Below, piece by piece: positions 9,037-16,913 of a stretch of 60,742 nt of DNA (the stretch's first letter is position 1; the number at the start of each line of letters is the position of its first letter). Location: the NCBI GenBank assembly GCA_022652945.1, contig JALCRV010000013.1, positions 1 through 60,742 of the forward strand, given 5' to 3'. This DNA comes from Bacilli bacterium (GTDB lineage: Bacteria; Bacillota_I; Bacilli_A; RFN20; CAG-288). A program made the position numbers and the translations under genes. The notes beneath the pieces were generated by a model. That model saw only the letters and a list, made by a program, of their open reading frames with translations. It did not search any database and was not told the DNA's origin.

Positions 9037-9050
9037 TAATTATATACTAT
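9037..9050 (-). promoter_or_regulatory. promoter core of gpsB (same 14-bp element as rnpB)
   Basis: ATAGTATATAATTA on the minus strand with -10 TATAAT, about 46 bases upstream of the gpsB start. On the plus strand the same bases contain TATACT with a weak -35-like TTGGAG 17 bp upstream, so it could fire both ways. Confidence 0.5.
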
Positions 9051-9057
9051 CGGTAGA

Positions 9058-9089
9058 CCTCAGAGTCACCCTAAAAGGGATCTTTGGGG
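9058..9089. promoter_or_regulatory. 12-bp interrupted hairpin in the gpsB/2H-gene divergent region
   Basis: CCTCAGAG (9058-9065) pairs throughout with CTTTGGGG (9082-9089), allowing G-T pairs, and encloses an inner CCCT/AGGG hairpin with loop AAA. It lies between the divergent gpsB promoter and the start of the next gene, in its likely 5' leader. There is no T-run, so it is not a classical terminator. Role unknown. Confidence 0.4.
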
Positions 9090-9126
9090 CTCAATATGCC
9101 GAGAAATTGGGTTGAAGGGGTGCTAA

Positions 9127-9687
9127 ATGTATTTCTGGATTGCGGCTTTGCTGCCGGAAAGCTCGGAAAAGCATATCAGAGATGTCTGTCTGCCTTTAAT
9201 TAGGGCGGAGGATATTTCTAATACCGCTTTTTTATTGACTCAACACATTTCGTTAAAAATATCTTTCTGGGCGGACGATAAAGATGCCCAAGCCATCAAA
9301 GAATATCTCACTTTTTTCTTCCAACGTCAGACGCCTTTTAAGATCATCACAGATAAAGTGGAATCTCAAGGTGAGATTCTCTGGCTGAAGATCAAAGACA
9401 ATCCACAGTTAGAAAGACTGCACGAAGAATTGACGGAAGGCTTGGAAAACTCTTTTAAAATTCTCCCGCATAAATTCGACCATTCTTTCATCTACCACAC
9501 CACGATCGCTATAGATAAGAGAAAAGAAAAGATCGCTTGGCTTTTTAATCAAGTGAAGGATAAATGGCAAGAAAAGGAAGTCTTGATTTCTTCTTTTGTC
9601 ATCGGCACTTCTCCCGACGGAGAAATAAATACGTGGAAAGAAGTCAGGAAAATCAGCGTTGCGCCTTCTTCCACCGATGAGAATTAA
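9127..9687 (+). CDS. 2H phosphoesterase superfamily protein (LigT/YjcG-like)
   Basis: 186 residues with the two defining HxT/S motifs, H40-I-S42 and H124-T-T126, at the expected spacing of about 80 residues. 2H enzymes hydrolyse or form 2',5' phosphodiester and cyclic phosphate bonds in RNA or small nucleotides. A GAAGGGG ribosome site lies 8 bases before the ATG. It is a single-gene unit pointing toward recU. The exact substrate cannot be read from sequence. Confidence 0.75.
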   Translation: MYFWIAALLPESSEKHIRDVCLPLIRAEDISNTAFLLTQHISLKISFWADDKDAQAIKEYLTFFFQRQTPFKIITDKVESQGEILWLKIKDNPQLERLHEELTEGLENSFKILPHKFDHSFIYHTTIAIDKRKEKIAWLFNQVKDKWQEKEVLISSFVIGTSPDGEINTWKEVRKISVAPSSTDEN

Positions 9688-9692
9688 AGTAT

Positions 9693-10289
9693 TCAGTCTT
9701 TAAAGTAGAGTTGGTCTACCGCATCCAAATACATAAGTCGCGGGGAGAATCCTTCTTTGATGAGGATACCCTTTTCTTTTAATAAGGAATAAGGGAATGA
9801 TTTGCGGGAGTTTTCCTTCAAAGCTGATAGAATCTCCCCGCAATCGAGAAGATAGGTCTCACCGTAAGCTTTCATACGGATGACAAAGAAAGCCAGACCC
9901 CCGAGGGCTTTGACCCCTTGGAGATGGGTTATCTGCTGCGGGCGGATATTAGCGAAAGCGAAAGAAGTCTTATTGATAGTTTCCTTAGCCTCAAAGTCGA
10001 GGTATTTTCCACGGTAAAGACCGTTATAATCAGTCGTGGATTTAGCCGCGAAATACGCTAAAGTGATCTTCGACTTATCGAGCTTATCCATCCTGACCAC
10101 TCTGATCGGGGTAGGTCTTTTATAAATCAAGCAACGGCCTTGGGCATTATAAACATCCGAAGAGGAATTCAAATCATCCTCTAAGCCCATGCCTCTTTTA
10201 GCAAAATTATCCAAGGCGACAGGTTTTCTTTTTTTTGTTCCCTGTCCAGCTTCCGGCTTATAAATCTCTCCGTTAGGATATCTGATCAT
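9693..10289 (-). CDS. recU: Holliday junction resolvase RecU
   Basis: 198 residues, normal for RecU. The catalytic core is recognisable: STTDYNGLYRGKYLDFEAKET with the acidic cluster and EAK, then TSFAFANIRPQQITHL, and a C-terminal half with LLDCGEIL. RecU cleaves four-way junctions and modulates RecA. It starts on a TAATG junction sharing one base with the upstream exonuclease stop, so the two are translationally coupled. In most Bacilli recU pairs with a penicillin-binding protein gene; here it pairs with a nuclease. Confidence 0.93.
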   Translation of the reverse strand: MIRYPNGEIYKPEAGQGTKKRKPVALDNFAKRGMGLEDDLNSSSDVYNAQGRCLIYKRPTPIRVVRMDKLDKSKITLAYFAAKSTTDYNGLYRGKYLDFEAKETINKTSFAFANIRPQQITHLQGVKALGGLAFFVIRMKAYGETYLLDCGEILSALKENSRKSFPYSLLKEKGILIKEGFSPRLMYLDAVDQLYFKD

Positions 10290-11023
10290 TATTCAAAGTA
10301 AATATCGAGGACTTTATCCATATCCTCGGGGGAGAGAGTCTTCCCATCGACCAACTGAACAACAAGAGACTTAATCGGCTGAGGAATGATATTGGAATTT
10401 TTCAATAAACGCTTATAGGAATCCTTAACCAAGCTCTTGTCAGAAGAGAAAGCCTGGAAGATATGGTAAAGATCGGTCGCATCGACCAGAGGATCATGAG
10501 CATCCCCGGAAGGCGGCAAATTAAAGAATTCTCTCATATGGGTCAAAGAGACCATTTCGTTTTTCTTTCCGCGGATATAACGGGAAAAGAAAGTCCCGAT
10601 ATCGACGTTGGAGCGGATCAGATAATTTACGAAGGATTTCAAGAAAGGTGTCGGGGCATCGGCTAAACGGTAGGAGCAGGAAAGCATATGCGCATCCTGA
10701 TCACCGTAAGTCAAGACTTTCAGTTTAGTAGAGCGGTCTCCTAAAAAGGCGTTTAGTTTATCCATCGCCTCTTCAAAGGTGATCCCTTCCTTTTCCAAGA
10801 TTTCATCAGTGATCCCCGTCATTGCGGTGACCACGGGCCCGAGTTGAGTCTTAGCTTTGATGAAGCATTTAAAAAAGGCCGGTTTCCCTAACGGCCGATA
10901 GCTTTCATCGCAGTCGCATAAGACGGCTCCGATTGCGATTGTCTCATGTCCGAACTGCGTGCCTTCCAAATCTAAAAAAAGGAGGTGGGCGCAATCATCG
11001 AGGACAGATTTAAGTAACTTCAT
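10289..11023 (-). CDS. DEDDh-family 3'-5' exonuclease
   Basis: 244 residues. ExoI is FLDLEGT (D18, E20), ExoII has Asp in YGDQDAHM (about 108-110), and ExoIII is HDPLVDATD (H176, D181), giving a complete DEDDh set. The C-terminal 60 residues are a helical extension. Relatives include DnaQ-like proofreading subunits, RNase T and oligoribonuclease-type enzymes; I cannot separate DNA from RNA specificity. Overlap with recU (TAATG) suggests a recombination or repair role. No ribosome site is obvious before the ATG. Confidence 0.82.
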   Translation of the reverse strand: MKLLKSVLDDCAHLLFLDLEGTQFGHETIAIGAVLCDCDESYRPLGKPAFFKCFIKAKTQLGPVVTAMTGITDEILEKEGITFEEAMDKLNAFLGDRSTKLKVLTYGDQDAHMLSCSYRLADAPTPFLKSFVNYLIRSNVDIGTFFSRYIRGKKNEMVSLTHMREFFNLPPSGDAHDPLVDATDLYHIFQAFSSDKSLVKDSYKRLLKNSNIIPQPIKSLVVQLVDGKTLSPEDMDKVLDIYFE

Positions 11024-11116
11024 GAAGATAAAGGATATTTCTTTCGTGCTTATTATATATCAATATTTACTTCCGGTTGAATAAAAAAACATCTTGAGGG
11101 AAATTTAAAATGGAAT

Positions 11117-12013
11117 CTAGCCTAAAAGGAAGCCGAGAATATCATTATTGGCTTCTTGGCTTTCTTCCCATTCCGGCCAAGTCACCGAGAAAACATGTTC
11201 CAAGGTATGGGATTTTCTCTGATATTCATGGTACTGATGCTCCACTCCAGCTTTTTGCAGTGCTTCGTGAATGCTCTTGGCTTCTTTATAAAGAATCGCA
11301 TCATCTTCAGTCGTCAGAATGAAAACATCCTTGAGAGGATACTTCCCAATATCATTAAATAAATCAGCGGAGACCAAGTCTTTAATCGCCTCCTGCTTCT
11401 TCTTTGAAAATAAGCATCCGATTGAACGCGAGGAAGGATCAGTCAAGACTTTAGTGGAACCCGCCGGGCAATTAGCGGCGACTTTAATCCGATAAGAAGG
11501 AAGGTTGACACCGTAGAGTTCAGCTAGTTCAGGGGAATTTAGGATAAAAGCTGCCAAGAGGACAAAATGCCCACCGGCAGAATCCCCGGTCAAAAGCACT
11601 TTAGACAAATCAAAGCCGTAAGTCTCTTTATGTTCTTCCACCCAATGGAAAACCTGAAACAGATCTTGTTCGACTTCTTTAAAGCCTGCCTCCGGCATTA
11701 AGCGGTAATTGATATTCACCACCTTCACACCCTTAGAAGCAAAATATCTAGACTGGAATGAATTGATTTCCTTCAGGCATGTTACATACCCACCGCCATG
11801 CATATCGATAATGAGCGGAAGTTTTTCGTTCATTTTGCCTTTGGGAGCTACTACATCGAGAATGTTGTATTTGCGGTTTTCCCCGTAGGACAAATCCGAA
11901 ACGGTCTCTACTTGATCCAAATAAAGATCTTTTCTTCCGTCAGCGCAACGCTTTAAAAAGGCTTTGTGCTGAAAGTTGCGGGCAAAAGCTAAACCGAAAG
12001 ATTTTCCAATCAT
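11117..12013 (-). CDS. alpha/beta-hydrolase, hormone-sensitive-lipase family esterase
   Basis: 298 residues, cytoplasmic (no signal peptide). The oxyanion-hole motif HGGG is at 72-75 and the nucleophile GDSAGG has Ser145. The acid is probably in TTEDDA (237-238) and the His in KSHTLEHV (269 or 273). The family hydrolyses short-chain carboxyl esters or acetylated sugars. It lies 12 bases downstream of the metallo-beta-lactamase-fold gene on the same strand, so the two are likely co-transcribed. Confidence 0.85.
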   Translation of the reverse strand: MIGKSFGLAFARNFQHKAFLKRCADGRKDLYLDQVETVSDLSYGENRKYNILDVVAPKGKMNEKLPLIIDMHGGGYVTCLKEINSFQSRYFASKGVKVVNINYRLMPEAGFKEVEQDLFQVFHWVEEHKETYGFDLSKVLLTGDSAGGHFVLLAAFILNSPELAELYGVNLPSYRIKVAANCPAGSTKVLTDPSSRSIGCLFSKKKQEAIKDLVSADLFNDIGKYPLKDVFILTTEDDAILYKEAKSIHEALQKAGVEHQYHEYQRKSHTLEHVFSVTWPEWEESQEANNDILGFLLG

Positions 12014-12025
12014 ACAAGCCTCCTA

Positions 12026-12862
12026 TTAAAGATGATTCTTATTGTAAAAGATGAAATTACCATGGCTGAAAACAATCGAAGCCTCCATTCCAACCATTGA
12101 GATAGTCTTCAGAGGTTTCTTGCCTTCGATAATCTTCTGGGCAGCTAAAGCCAGTTTCCTAACATCACGAGGATGGACAGCAAAAGGCAAATGCCCTGTG
12201 TAACGCTTCCTGATTTGATGAGCTTTCAAATACGCATAATACTTTTCCATCTCTTCTTTAAATGACGTCATAGAAGAGGATTCTTCCAAGAAGAGCCACA
12301 CACCGTTCGGGGCTCCATCCCCATCGAAAGCTACATGGTATTTTTCATCGATGAAACTGATGCCCCCGGCCGTATGACCCGGAACGGCAATCAAGTTCAC
12401 TCTTCTATCGCCCAAATCAAAAAATGGCATACCGTCTAAAGGGAGAAGTTGACGATGCGCAGAGAAAGCCATCGCTTCGACTGTCTTTTTATATTCTGGA
12501 TCAGAAGTGACTTTTTCGTCGGGCTTTAAGCCGATTCCCTCATAGAAAAATCTTTTGATATTCTCCGGTGAAGAATGAGTCTGATAGACTATAAAATCTT
12601 TGCGGGACAAATATGCTTTTTGGAACTGGTAAGCCCCTAAGGCATGATCGACATGCCCATGGGTGCAAGCACAGATTACTTCTTTATCGGTGATAGAGGC
12701 ACATATTTTCTTTAAATCGAGATCGCCGTACCCGGAATCGATCAATAAAGCACGTTCACTTCCGACCAGCAAGTAAAGAAAGACTTTTGTGAGACCTAGC
12801 CCAAAATCAGTTATACGATAAGCATTATCGTAAATCTTCTTGATTTTGTACTTTATCTCCAT
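12026..12862 (-). CDS. metallo-beta-lactamase-fold hydrolase
   Basis: 278 residues. The metal motif THGHVDHA (H68, H70, D72, H73) is complete, followed by a third-His motif in VPGHTAGG, an Asp ligand in FDGDG and a late His in TGHLPF. This is the glyoxalase-II-like/lactonase branch of the fold. Substrates range from thioesters to lactones and phosphodiesters, so the name stays general. It is the first gene of an operon with the esterase, which suggests stepwise hydrolysis of one ester-type substrate (inference). Confidence 0.85.
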   Translation of the reverse strand: MEIKYKIKKIYDNAYRITDFGLGLTKVFLYLLVGSERALLIDSGYGDLDLKKICASITDKEVICACTHGHVDHALGAYQFQKAYLSRKDFIVYQTHSSPENIKRFFYEGIGLKPDEKVTSDPEYKKTVEAMAFSAHRQLLPLDGMPFFDLGDRRVNLIAVPGHTAGGISFIDEKYHVAFDGDGAPNGVWLFLEESSSMTSFKEEMEKYYAYLKAHQIRKRYTGHLPFAVHPRDVRKLALAAQKIIEGKKPLKTISMVGMEASIVFSHGNFIFYNKNHL

Positions 12863-12964
12863 ATTAATTCCTCTACTGCTTTAATCATAAACCAAAAGGA
12901 ATTAAAAAGTATAATAAAAACTCGAAATTAATGCCAGAAAGGCTATATTTTTGCTTTTTCCTAT

Positions 12965-13801
12965 TTAGAAGGAGACAATAATTCCACCTTCCAAGGAGTA
13001 GAAGGAACAAAGCAAGCGATCAGGGACCAATCTAATTTCCTTAAAATGGTATAAGGCTGCAATATTTTCTTTGAGTTTCTTAGCGATCGTATCATCTTCC
13101 ACGAAAGAGATAATGCATGTTTTCTCTTCAGGTTTGGTGATGACCTCACCTAAATCAGCGGCTAAAGTCAAAAGTGCCTTTTTCATCGTGTGCGCTTTCT
13201 TAAATAACTTAATCTCGCCTCTTTCATCTGCCTGGCAAATAGCTTTAATCCCAACGGCTCCGGCGATAAAGGCGACGATTGGATTGATTCTTCCCGCTTT
13301 CTGCAGAGTCTCAAAAGAATCCAAGAGGAAGAAAAGCTTCAGACTTTCCGCATAAGCCTCTATCTCATTTTCGATTTCTTCAAAGCTCTTGCCTTCTTTA
13401 ATTAAGGCATAGGCTTTCTCTACGATCAGAATCATGTTTCCGGAGGTGGCTTTCGAATCCACAACGTGAACCTTGACTCCCTCTAGGCCGACGGAAGCGA
13501 CATAGGCAGAATTAAAGGATCCGGACATCTTCGAAGAAATGGTAACCGCAATGACATTCTCAGCATCTTGATAAGCATCGATATAGTCTTGGGGCGAAGG
13601 GCAGGAAGTAAACGGACGCCACTTGGCAGCATGGAAAGCCGCCAGCATCTCTTTTACATCGCCATCTTTATTATCCGTAAAGTCTTTGCCATCGATTCTG
13701 ATTTTCAAAGGAACGACTTCAAAGCCGACCTCGGGATCATCGATAAAACCCGGAAGGAGATTTGAAGAGGAATCAACAACGATTTTGTACTTGTATTTCA
13801 T
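12965..13801 (-). CDS. DegV-family fatty-acid-binding protein
   Basis: 278 residues from the ATG at 13801, chosen because an AAGGAAG ribosome site precedes it; the longer GTG start at 13822 would overlap that site. DegV signatures: IVVDSSSNL at the start, SCPSPQDY, TISSKMSGSFNSA, and VDSKATSG. DegV (FakB-type) proteins bind a fatty acid and present it to the FakA kinase for phospholipid synthesis. FakA is not in the window. A second paralogue lies at 59663-60532. Confidence 0.85.
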   Translation of the reverse strand: MKYKYKIVVDSSSNLLPGFIDDPEVGFEVVPLKIRIDGKDFTDNKDGDVKEMLAAFHAAKWRPFTSCPSPQDYIDAYQDAENVIAVTISSKMSGSFNSAYVASVGLEGVKVHVVDSKATSGNMILIVEKAYALIKEGKSFEEIENEIEAYAESLKLFFLLDSFETLQKAGRINPIVAFIAGAVGIKAICQADERGEIKLFKKAHTMKKALLTLAADLGEVITKPEEKTCIISFVEDDTIAKKLKENIAALYHFKEIRLVPDRLLCSFYSLEGGIIVSF

Positions 13802-13934
13802 AAATTTCGTCTTCCTTTTCACCGCTTAAGCCAAATAAGTAAACGTTTTGTTAAGCTCGAATAAAGTTTAGCAGAGGAATCAAGAATCGATATATATTTC
13901 AGCGGTTTAGAATTCTATTTTTGCGTTACCTCAA

Positions 13935-13992
13935 AATAGAGCCTAAACAAAAGGCTCTACCGGCTCTCTACTTCCGGTAGAGTCGCTCTATT
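13935..13992. repeat. nested and competing inverted repeats upstream of the XRE gene
   Basis: An outer pair AATAGAGC (13935-13942) and GCTCTATT (13985-13992) encloses a perfect 9-bp pair, CTCTACCGG (13955-13963) with CCGGTAGAG (13974-13982). A third pairing, GAGCC with GGCTC (13939-13956), competes with the inner one. It ends a few bases before the -35 of the XRE promoter, a position suited to an operator. Confidence 0.6.
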
Positions 13993-13998
13993 CGCTAT

Positions 13999-14027
13999 TT
14001 GACTTACCCTAAAGATAGCCTTATAGT
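13999..14027 (+). promoter_or_regulatory. strong predicted sigma-A promoter, leaderless geometry
   Basis: TTGACT (13999-14004), a 17-bp spacer and TATAGT (14022-14027). The ATG begins 9 bases after the -10, so transcription should start at or one to two bases before the start codon. No ribosome-binding site is present. Confidence 0.7.
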
Positions 14028-14035
14028 AATCCTGT

Positions 14036-14773
14036 ATGGCAAAGAACACAGATATTAAAGCTGTCGTTTCAAATAATCTGGTCAGATTCCGCAAAGAAGC
14101 GAAATTAACCCAGACACAGGCAGCTGAAAAGATCAATTATTCCGACAAAGCTATCTCCAAATGGGAAAGAGGAGAGTCTTTACCTGATGTCTACGTTTTG
14201 AAGCAGATTGCGGATGTCTACGGCGTAGAGTTGGACGATATGCTCCACGAAGAGACAACCAAGGAAAAGATTCAATCCTTCTATCGCAACCGCAATGTGA
14301 TTGCCGTCTTATCTGTTCTCTTAGTCTGGCTGATCATGATGATTGTTTACGTCATCATGGAATTAGTGAATAATGCACTTCCAAACTGGCTTGCTTTCAT
14401 CTATGCCATTCCGCTTTCCTTCATTGTCGCTTTGGTCTTCAATAATCTCTGGGGCGGTAGAATCTACAATATGATCATCGTTTCCGGCTTGGATTGGGGT
14501 GTCGCGCTTTCCTTAGTCCTCTCCTTAGGTTTCATCGATTCCTTAAAAGAGAAAATCTGGTACTTATACTTCATCGCAGCAATCTTCGAAGTTATGATAA
14601 TCCTCTGGTATCTTTTGGACTTCTCCAAAATGAAAGCTATCCATCCGAAAGCCAAGACCATCAGCCCTGAAGAATTCCAGCTAGCGAAAGAAGACGACGA
14701 TAAAGATAAGAAGCCAGAAGAAAAAGTCACTCTGGAAGAACATAAATCTGAAGAACCTAAAAAGGATGCCTGA
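14036..14773 (+). CDS. membrane-anchored XRE-type transcriptional regulator
   Basis: 245 residues: an XRE/Cro helix-turn-helix (about 10-68, with LTQTQAAEKINYSDKAISKWERG), then four hydrophobic segments (about 88-112, 117-137, 146-166, 176-195) and a charged, Glu/Lys-rich C-terminal tail. This layout keeps the DNA-binding domain at the membrane, as in many Firmicutes stress-sensing regulators. It is a single-gene unit; the stop codon lies in the loop of its own terminator. The palindromes upstream are candidate autoregulatory operators. Target genes are unknown. Confidence 0.8.
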   Translation: MAKNTDIKAVVSNNLVRFRKEAKLTQTQAAEKINYSDKAISKWERGESLPDVYVLKQIADVYGVELDDMLHEETTKEKIQSFYRNRNVIAVLSVLLVWLIMMIVYVIMELVNNALPNWLAFIYAIPLSFIVALVFNNLWGGRIYNMIIVSGLDWGVALSLVLSLGFIDSLKEKIWYLYFIAAIFEVMIILWYLLDFSKMKAIHPKAKTISPEEFQLAKEDDDKDKKPEEKVTLEEHKSEEPKKDA

Positions 14774-14786
14774 TGGCATCCTTTTT
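14759..14786. terminator. bidirectional terminator between the XRE gene and nth
   Basis: A perfect 12-bp stem, AAAAAGGATGCC with GGCATCCTTTTT, has a 4-base loop TGAT that contains the TGA stop of the XRE gene. A- and T-runs flank both sides, so it can serve both convergent genes. Confidence 0.9.
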
Positions 14787-14796
14787 CCAACGTCTC

Positions 14797-15441
14797 TTAT
14801 TCTTTGAAATCCTTCAATCTTTCTTGGCAAAAGCTTAAAGGGCACTGCTCGCATAATCTTTTATCGGAAGCCAAGCAGAGATTTCGTCCAAACAGAATCA
14901 TCTGCCGGTGGAAGTTCATCTTATTCCCTCCCTGGTAATTCGCTTCCAGGATTGCTTCAATTTCGTCTGGTTCTGCCTTTAAAGGGACGATCCGAAGTCT
15001 TTTAGCAATCCGGCTGACATGAGTGTCGACGGGAATAAACGGCGCATCATCTCTCTCTCCTAAAAAAACTCCGGCAGTCTTATGCCCAACTCCTGGCAAA
15101 GTTTGCAGCACTTCCCTTTCATGAGGAACCTTTCCTTGATAGTCTTGAACAAGGGTTTTAGCGAGCAGAAGAATATTATGGGCTTTTGATGGCCCTAAAC
15201 CAACCGGTTTAATAATTCTTAAAATGTCCTTTTCATTAGCATCCGCTAGATCCTGCAAAGAGGGATAAGCCTTAAACAAGAGAGGCGTTATCTGATTCAC
15301 CACTTTGTCACGAGCTTGGGCGGAGAGAATGACCGCAATCAGAAATCCATATTCAGAACTTGAATGCAAAAAACATTCCGTCTCCGGATAAAGAGAGGTT
15401 AGAAACAGACTGAGGCTCGCAACTTTTTCTTTCCGGTTCAT
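14797..15441 (-). CDS. nth: endonuclease III (DNA glycosylase/AP lyase)
   Basis: 214 residues. The helix-hairpin-helix LPGVGHKTAGV carries the catalytic Lys, PVDTHVSR the catalytic Asp, and four C-terminal Cys (C-x7-C-x2-C-x4-C) bind the 4Fe-4S cluster; the overall span equals the Escherichia coli cluster although the inner spacing differs by one. Endonuclease III removes oxidised pyrimidines in base excision repair. The start at 15441 gives the classical ATGA overlap with dnaD; a start six codons upstream is open but less likely. Confidence 0.93.
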   Translation of the reverse strand: MNRKEKVASLSLFLTSLYPETECFLHSSSEYGFLIAVILSAQARDKVVNQITPLLFKAYPSLQDLADANEKDILRIIKPVGLGPSKAHNILLLAKTLVQDYQGKVPHEREVLQTLPGVGHKTAGVFLGERDDAPFIPVDTHVSRIAKRLRIVPLKAEPDEIEAILEANYQGGNKMNFHRQMILFGRNLCLASDKRLCEQCPLSFCQERLKDFKE

Positions 15442-16094
15442 TTGCCGTTGGGAACCCAAGGCTTCGATAAAATATCAATCGTTTCCTGGTCTCCTTGACG
15501 CCAATTCTCTTTGCGGGTGGTGTAGCCTTCTTTATTGATATCACCGCTCTTTTGGATAGCTAAAAGGATTTTATCAACCCCAGCTAAGGAGACGGCCTTA
15601 TTCTGAGCCTGAAGTTTATAGACCGCTTCTTTTATCATCCCTTCGGTTGCACCGGTTTTAAGCCAGAGAGAAATCCTATCGACTTCTCTTCCGGTTAACG
15701 GGCGCCCTAACTGTTCTTCAAAATAGGTATATAGAGTATTCACAACTCCTTTATCGGGTTCTTTTCCCGCTTCGTTTGCTTCGATAACGATATCCTTCTT
15801 TAAATCCGCGAGAATCTTTTCTTTTAAAGGCTTTAAGGTCGTCACCAGTTTTTCTTCTTTGGTCAAGTAAGCAATATATTTTTTCTCGAGCAGTAAAACG
15901 AGGATTTTATCGATTTCTTCTTTCGAAAGAGTCATATAGGAGACCAAATCATTGGCGGTCACAGGGCCTTTTAAGGAGGCGAGGATATCATCGAGGACAA
16001 AAACCACCGCCAAGGATTTCTCATCCAGGCCGTAAGCCTTATAGTGTTTGACAATCAATCTTTTCCAATCTAAGTCCTGATAATCTAAATCCAT
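15438..16094 (-). CDS. dnaD: DnaD-family replication initiation protein
   Basis: 218 residues. An N-terminal winged-helix-like region (about 1-95) is followed by a DnaB_2/DnaD domain with the typical YFEEQLGRPLTGREVDRI segment (about 127-146) and a Trp-containing basic tail. DnaD is needed for primosome assembly and helicase loading in low-GC Firmicutes. The dnaD-nth order with a 4-base overlap is the conserved Bacilli arrangement and supports the call. Confidence 0.88.
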   Translation of the reverse strand: MDLDYQDLDWKRLIVKHYKAYGLDEKSLAVVFVLDDILASLKGPVTANDLVSYMTLSKEEIDKILVLLLEKKYIAYLTKEEKLVTTLKPLKEKILADLKKDIVIEANEAGKEPDKGVVNTLYTYFEEQLGRPLTGREVDRISLWLKTGATEGMIKEAVYKLQAQNKAVSLAGVDKILLAIQKSGDINKEGYTTRKENWRQGDQETIDILSKPWVPNGK

Positions 16095-16135
16095 ATTTTA
16101 TCCTCCCGCCTTGTTTAAGAAATAACAGTAATATC

Positions 16136-16807
16136 TTAACATGACTTAACACCTAAAAGAGCCAGCATCTTCCTTTTCCCTTCCGGAGTGAATTTCTTTA
16201 GTTCCGACTCGACTTTCTGAGGGTTCAATTCTTGAATCAGAAAGATGTGCTCTTCGCAATAATCCGCCAAGTTGTCTTCAAGCCTGAAGCCTAAAGATGA
16301 GGCAAAACGGTAAGCGCGCAATATTCTTAAAGGATCCTCATTGATTCTTGTTTCAATCGGCCCAATCATTCTGATAAGCTTTTGCTCCAGATCTTGTTGA
16401 CCTTTCTGGGGATCCTTGATTTTTAAAGCTGCATCAAGATAAATCGCATTGATTGTGAAGTCTCGCCTTAGAGAATCCTCTTTAAAGGCGTCACCTTTTA
16501 AAAAGACTAACTCGGTAGGATGTCTTTGATCCTGATAATTATTTTCTTTGCGGAAAGTCGCCAAAGTAATATCGTATCCGCGATATTTAAACTCCACAAT
16601 CCCGAAGCGAGCGAAGGCAAAATTGAATTTCTCTTCATTCTTAAAAACTTTCTCCGCTTCTTGAGGTGCCAATGAAGTTGCAAAATCGAAATCCTTAAAA
16701 GGCCTCTTTAAGAGATAATCTCGGCTGGAGCCGCCAACTAAATAAAGATATTCGCCTTTCGGCATTTTCCGATTTAGATAATCGAAGACTTCCATTACTT
16801 CATCCAT
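16136..16807 (-). CDS. very short CCA-adding-type tRNA nucleotidyltransferase
   Basis: 223 residues covering the class II nucleotidyltransferase head and neck: LVGGSSRDYLL (24-33), the metal-binding pair in DFDFAT (D39, D41), the RRDFTINAIYLD motif, and the neck EDPLRILRAYRFA. The gene ends about 40 residues after the neck, whereas typical bacterial CCA enzymes have 380-450 residues with body and tail helices. The frame ends naturally, with no visible broken remainder between its stop and the hup-side neighbour's other side. It may add CCA, only C or A, or be a related poly(A)-type enzyme. Both tRNA genes here already encode CCA, so the role would be repair. Confidence 0.75.
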   Translation of the reverse strand: MDEVMEVFDYLNRKMPKGEYLYLVGGSSRDYLLKRPFKDFDFATSLAPQEAEKVFKNEEKFNFAFARFGIVEFKYRGYDITLATFRKENNYQDQRHPTELVFLKGDAFKEDSLRRDFTINAIYLDAALKIKDPQKGQQDLEQKLIRMIGPIETRINEDPLRILRAYRFASSLGFRLEDNLADYCEEHIFLIQELNPQKVESELKKFTPEGKRKMLALLGVKSC

Positions 16808-16840
16808 GCCATAATTCTAGCATGATATCCTCAGAGTTGG

Positions 16841-16879
16841 AAAAAAGAGCAAAAGAAAACCGAGGTCTTAGACCCCGGC
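16841..16879 (-). terminator. intrinsic terminator of hup
   Basis: CCGGGGTC pairs with GACCTCGG around loop TAA on the minus strand (16860-16878), followed by a T-rich stretch (16841-16859). Confidence 0.85.
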
Positions 16880-16913
16880 TTTCAATTCATAGTCCTTTTG
16901 GACCGAAAGAGGT

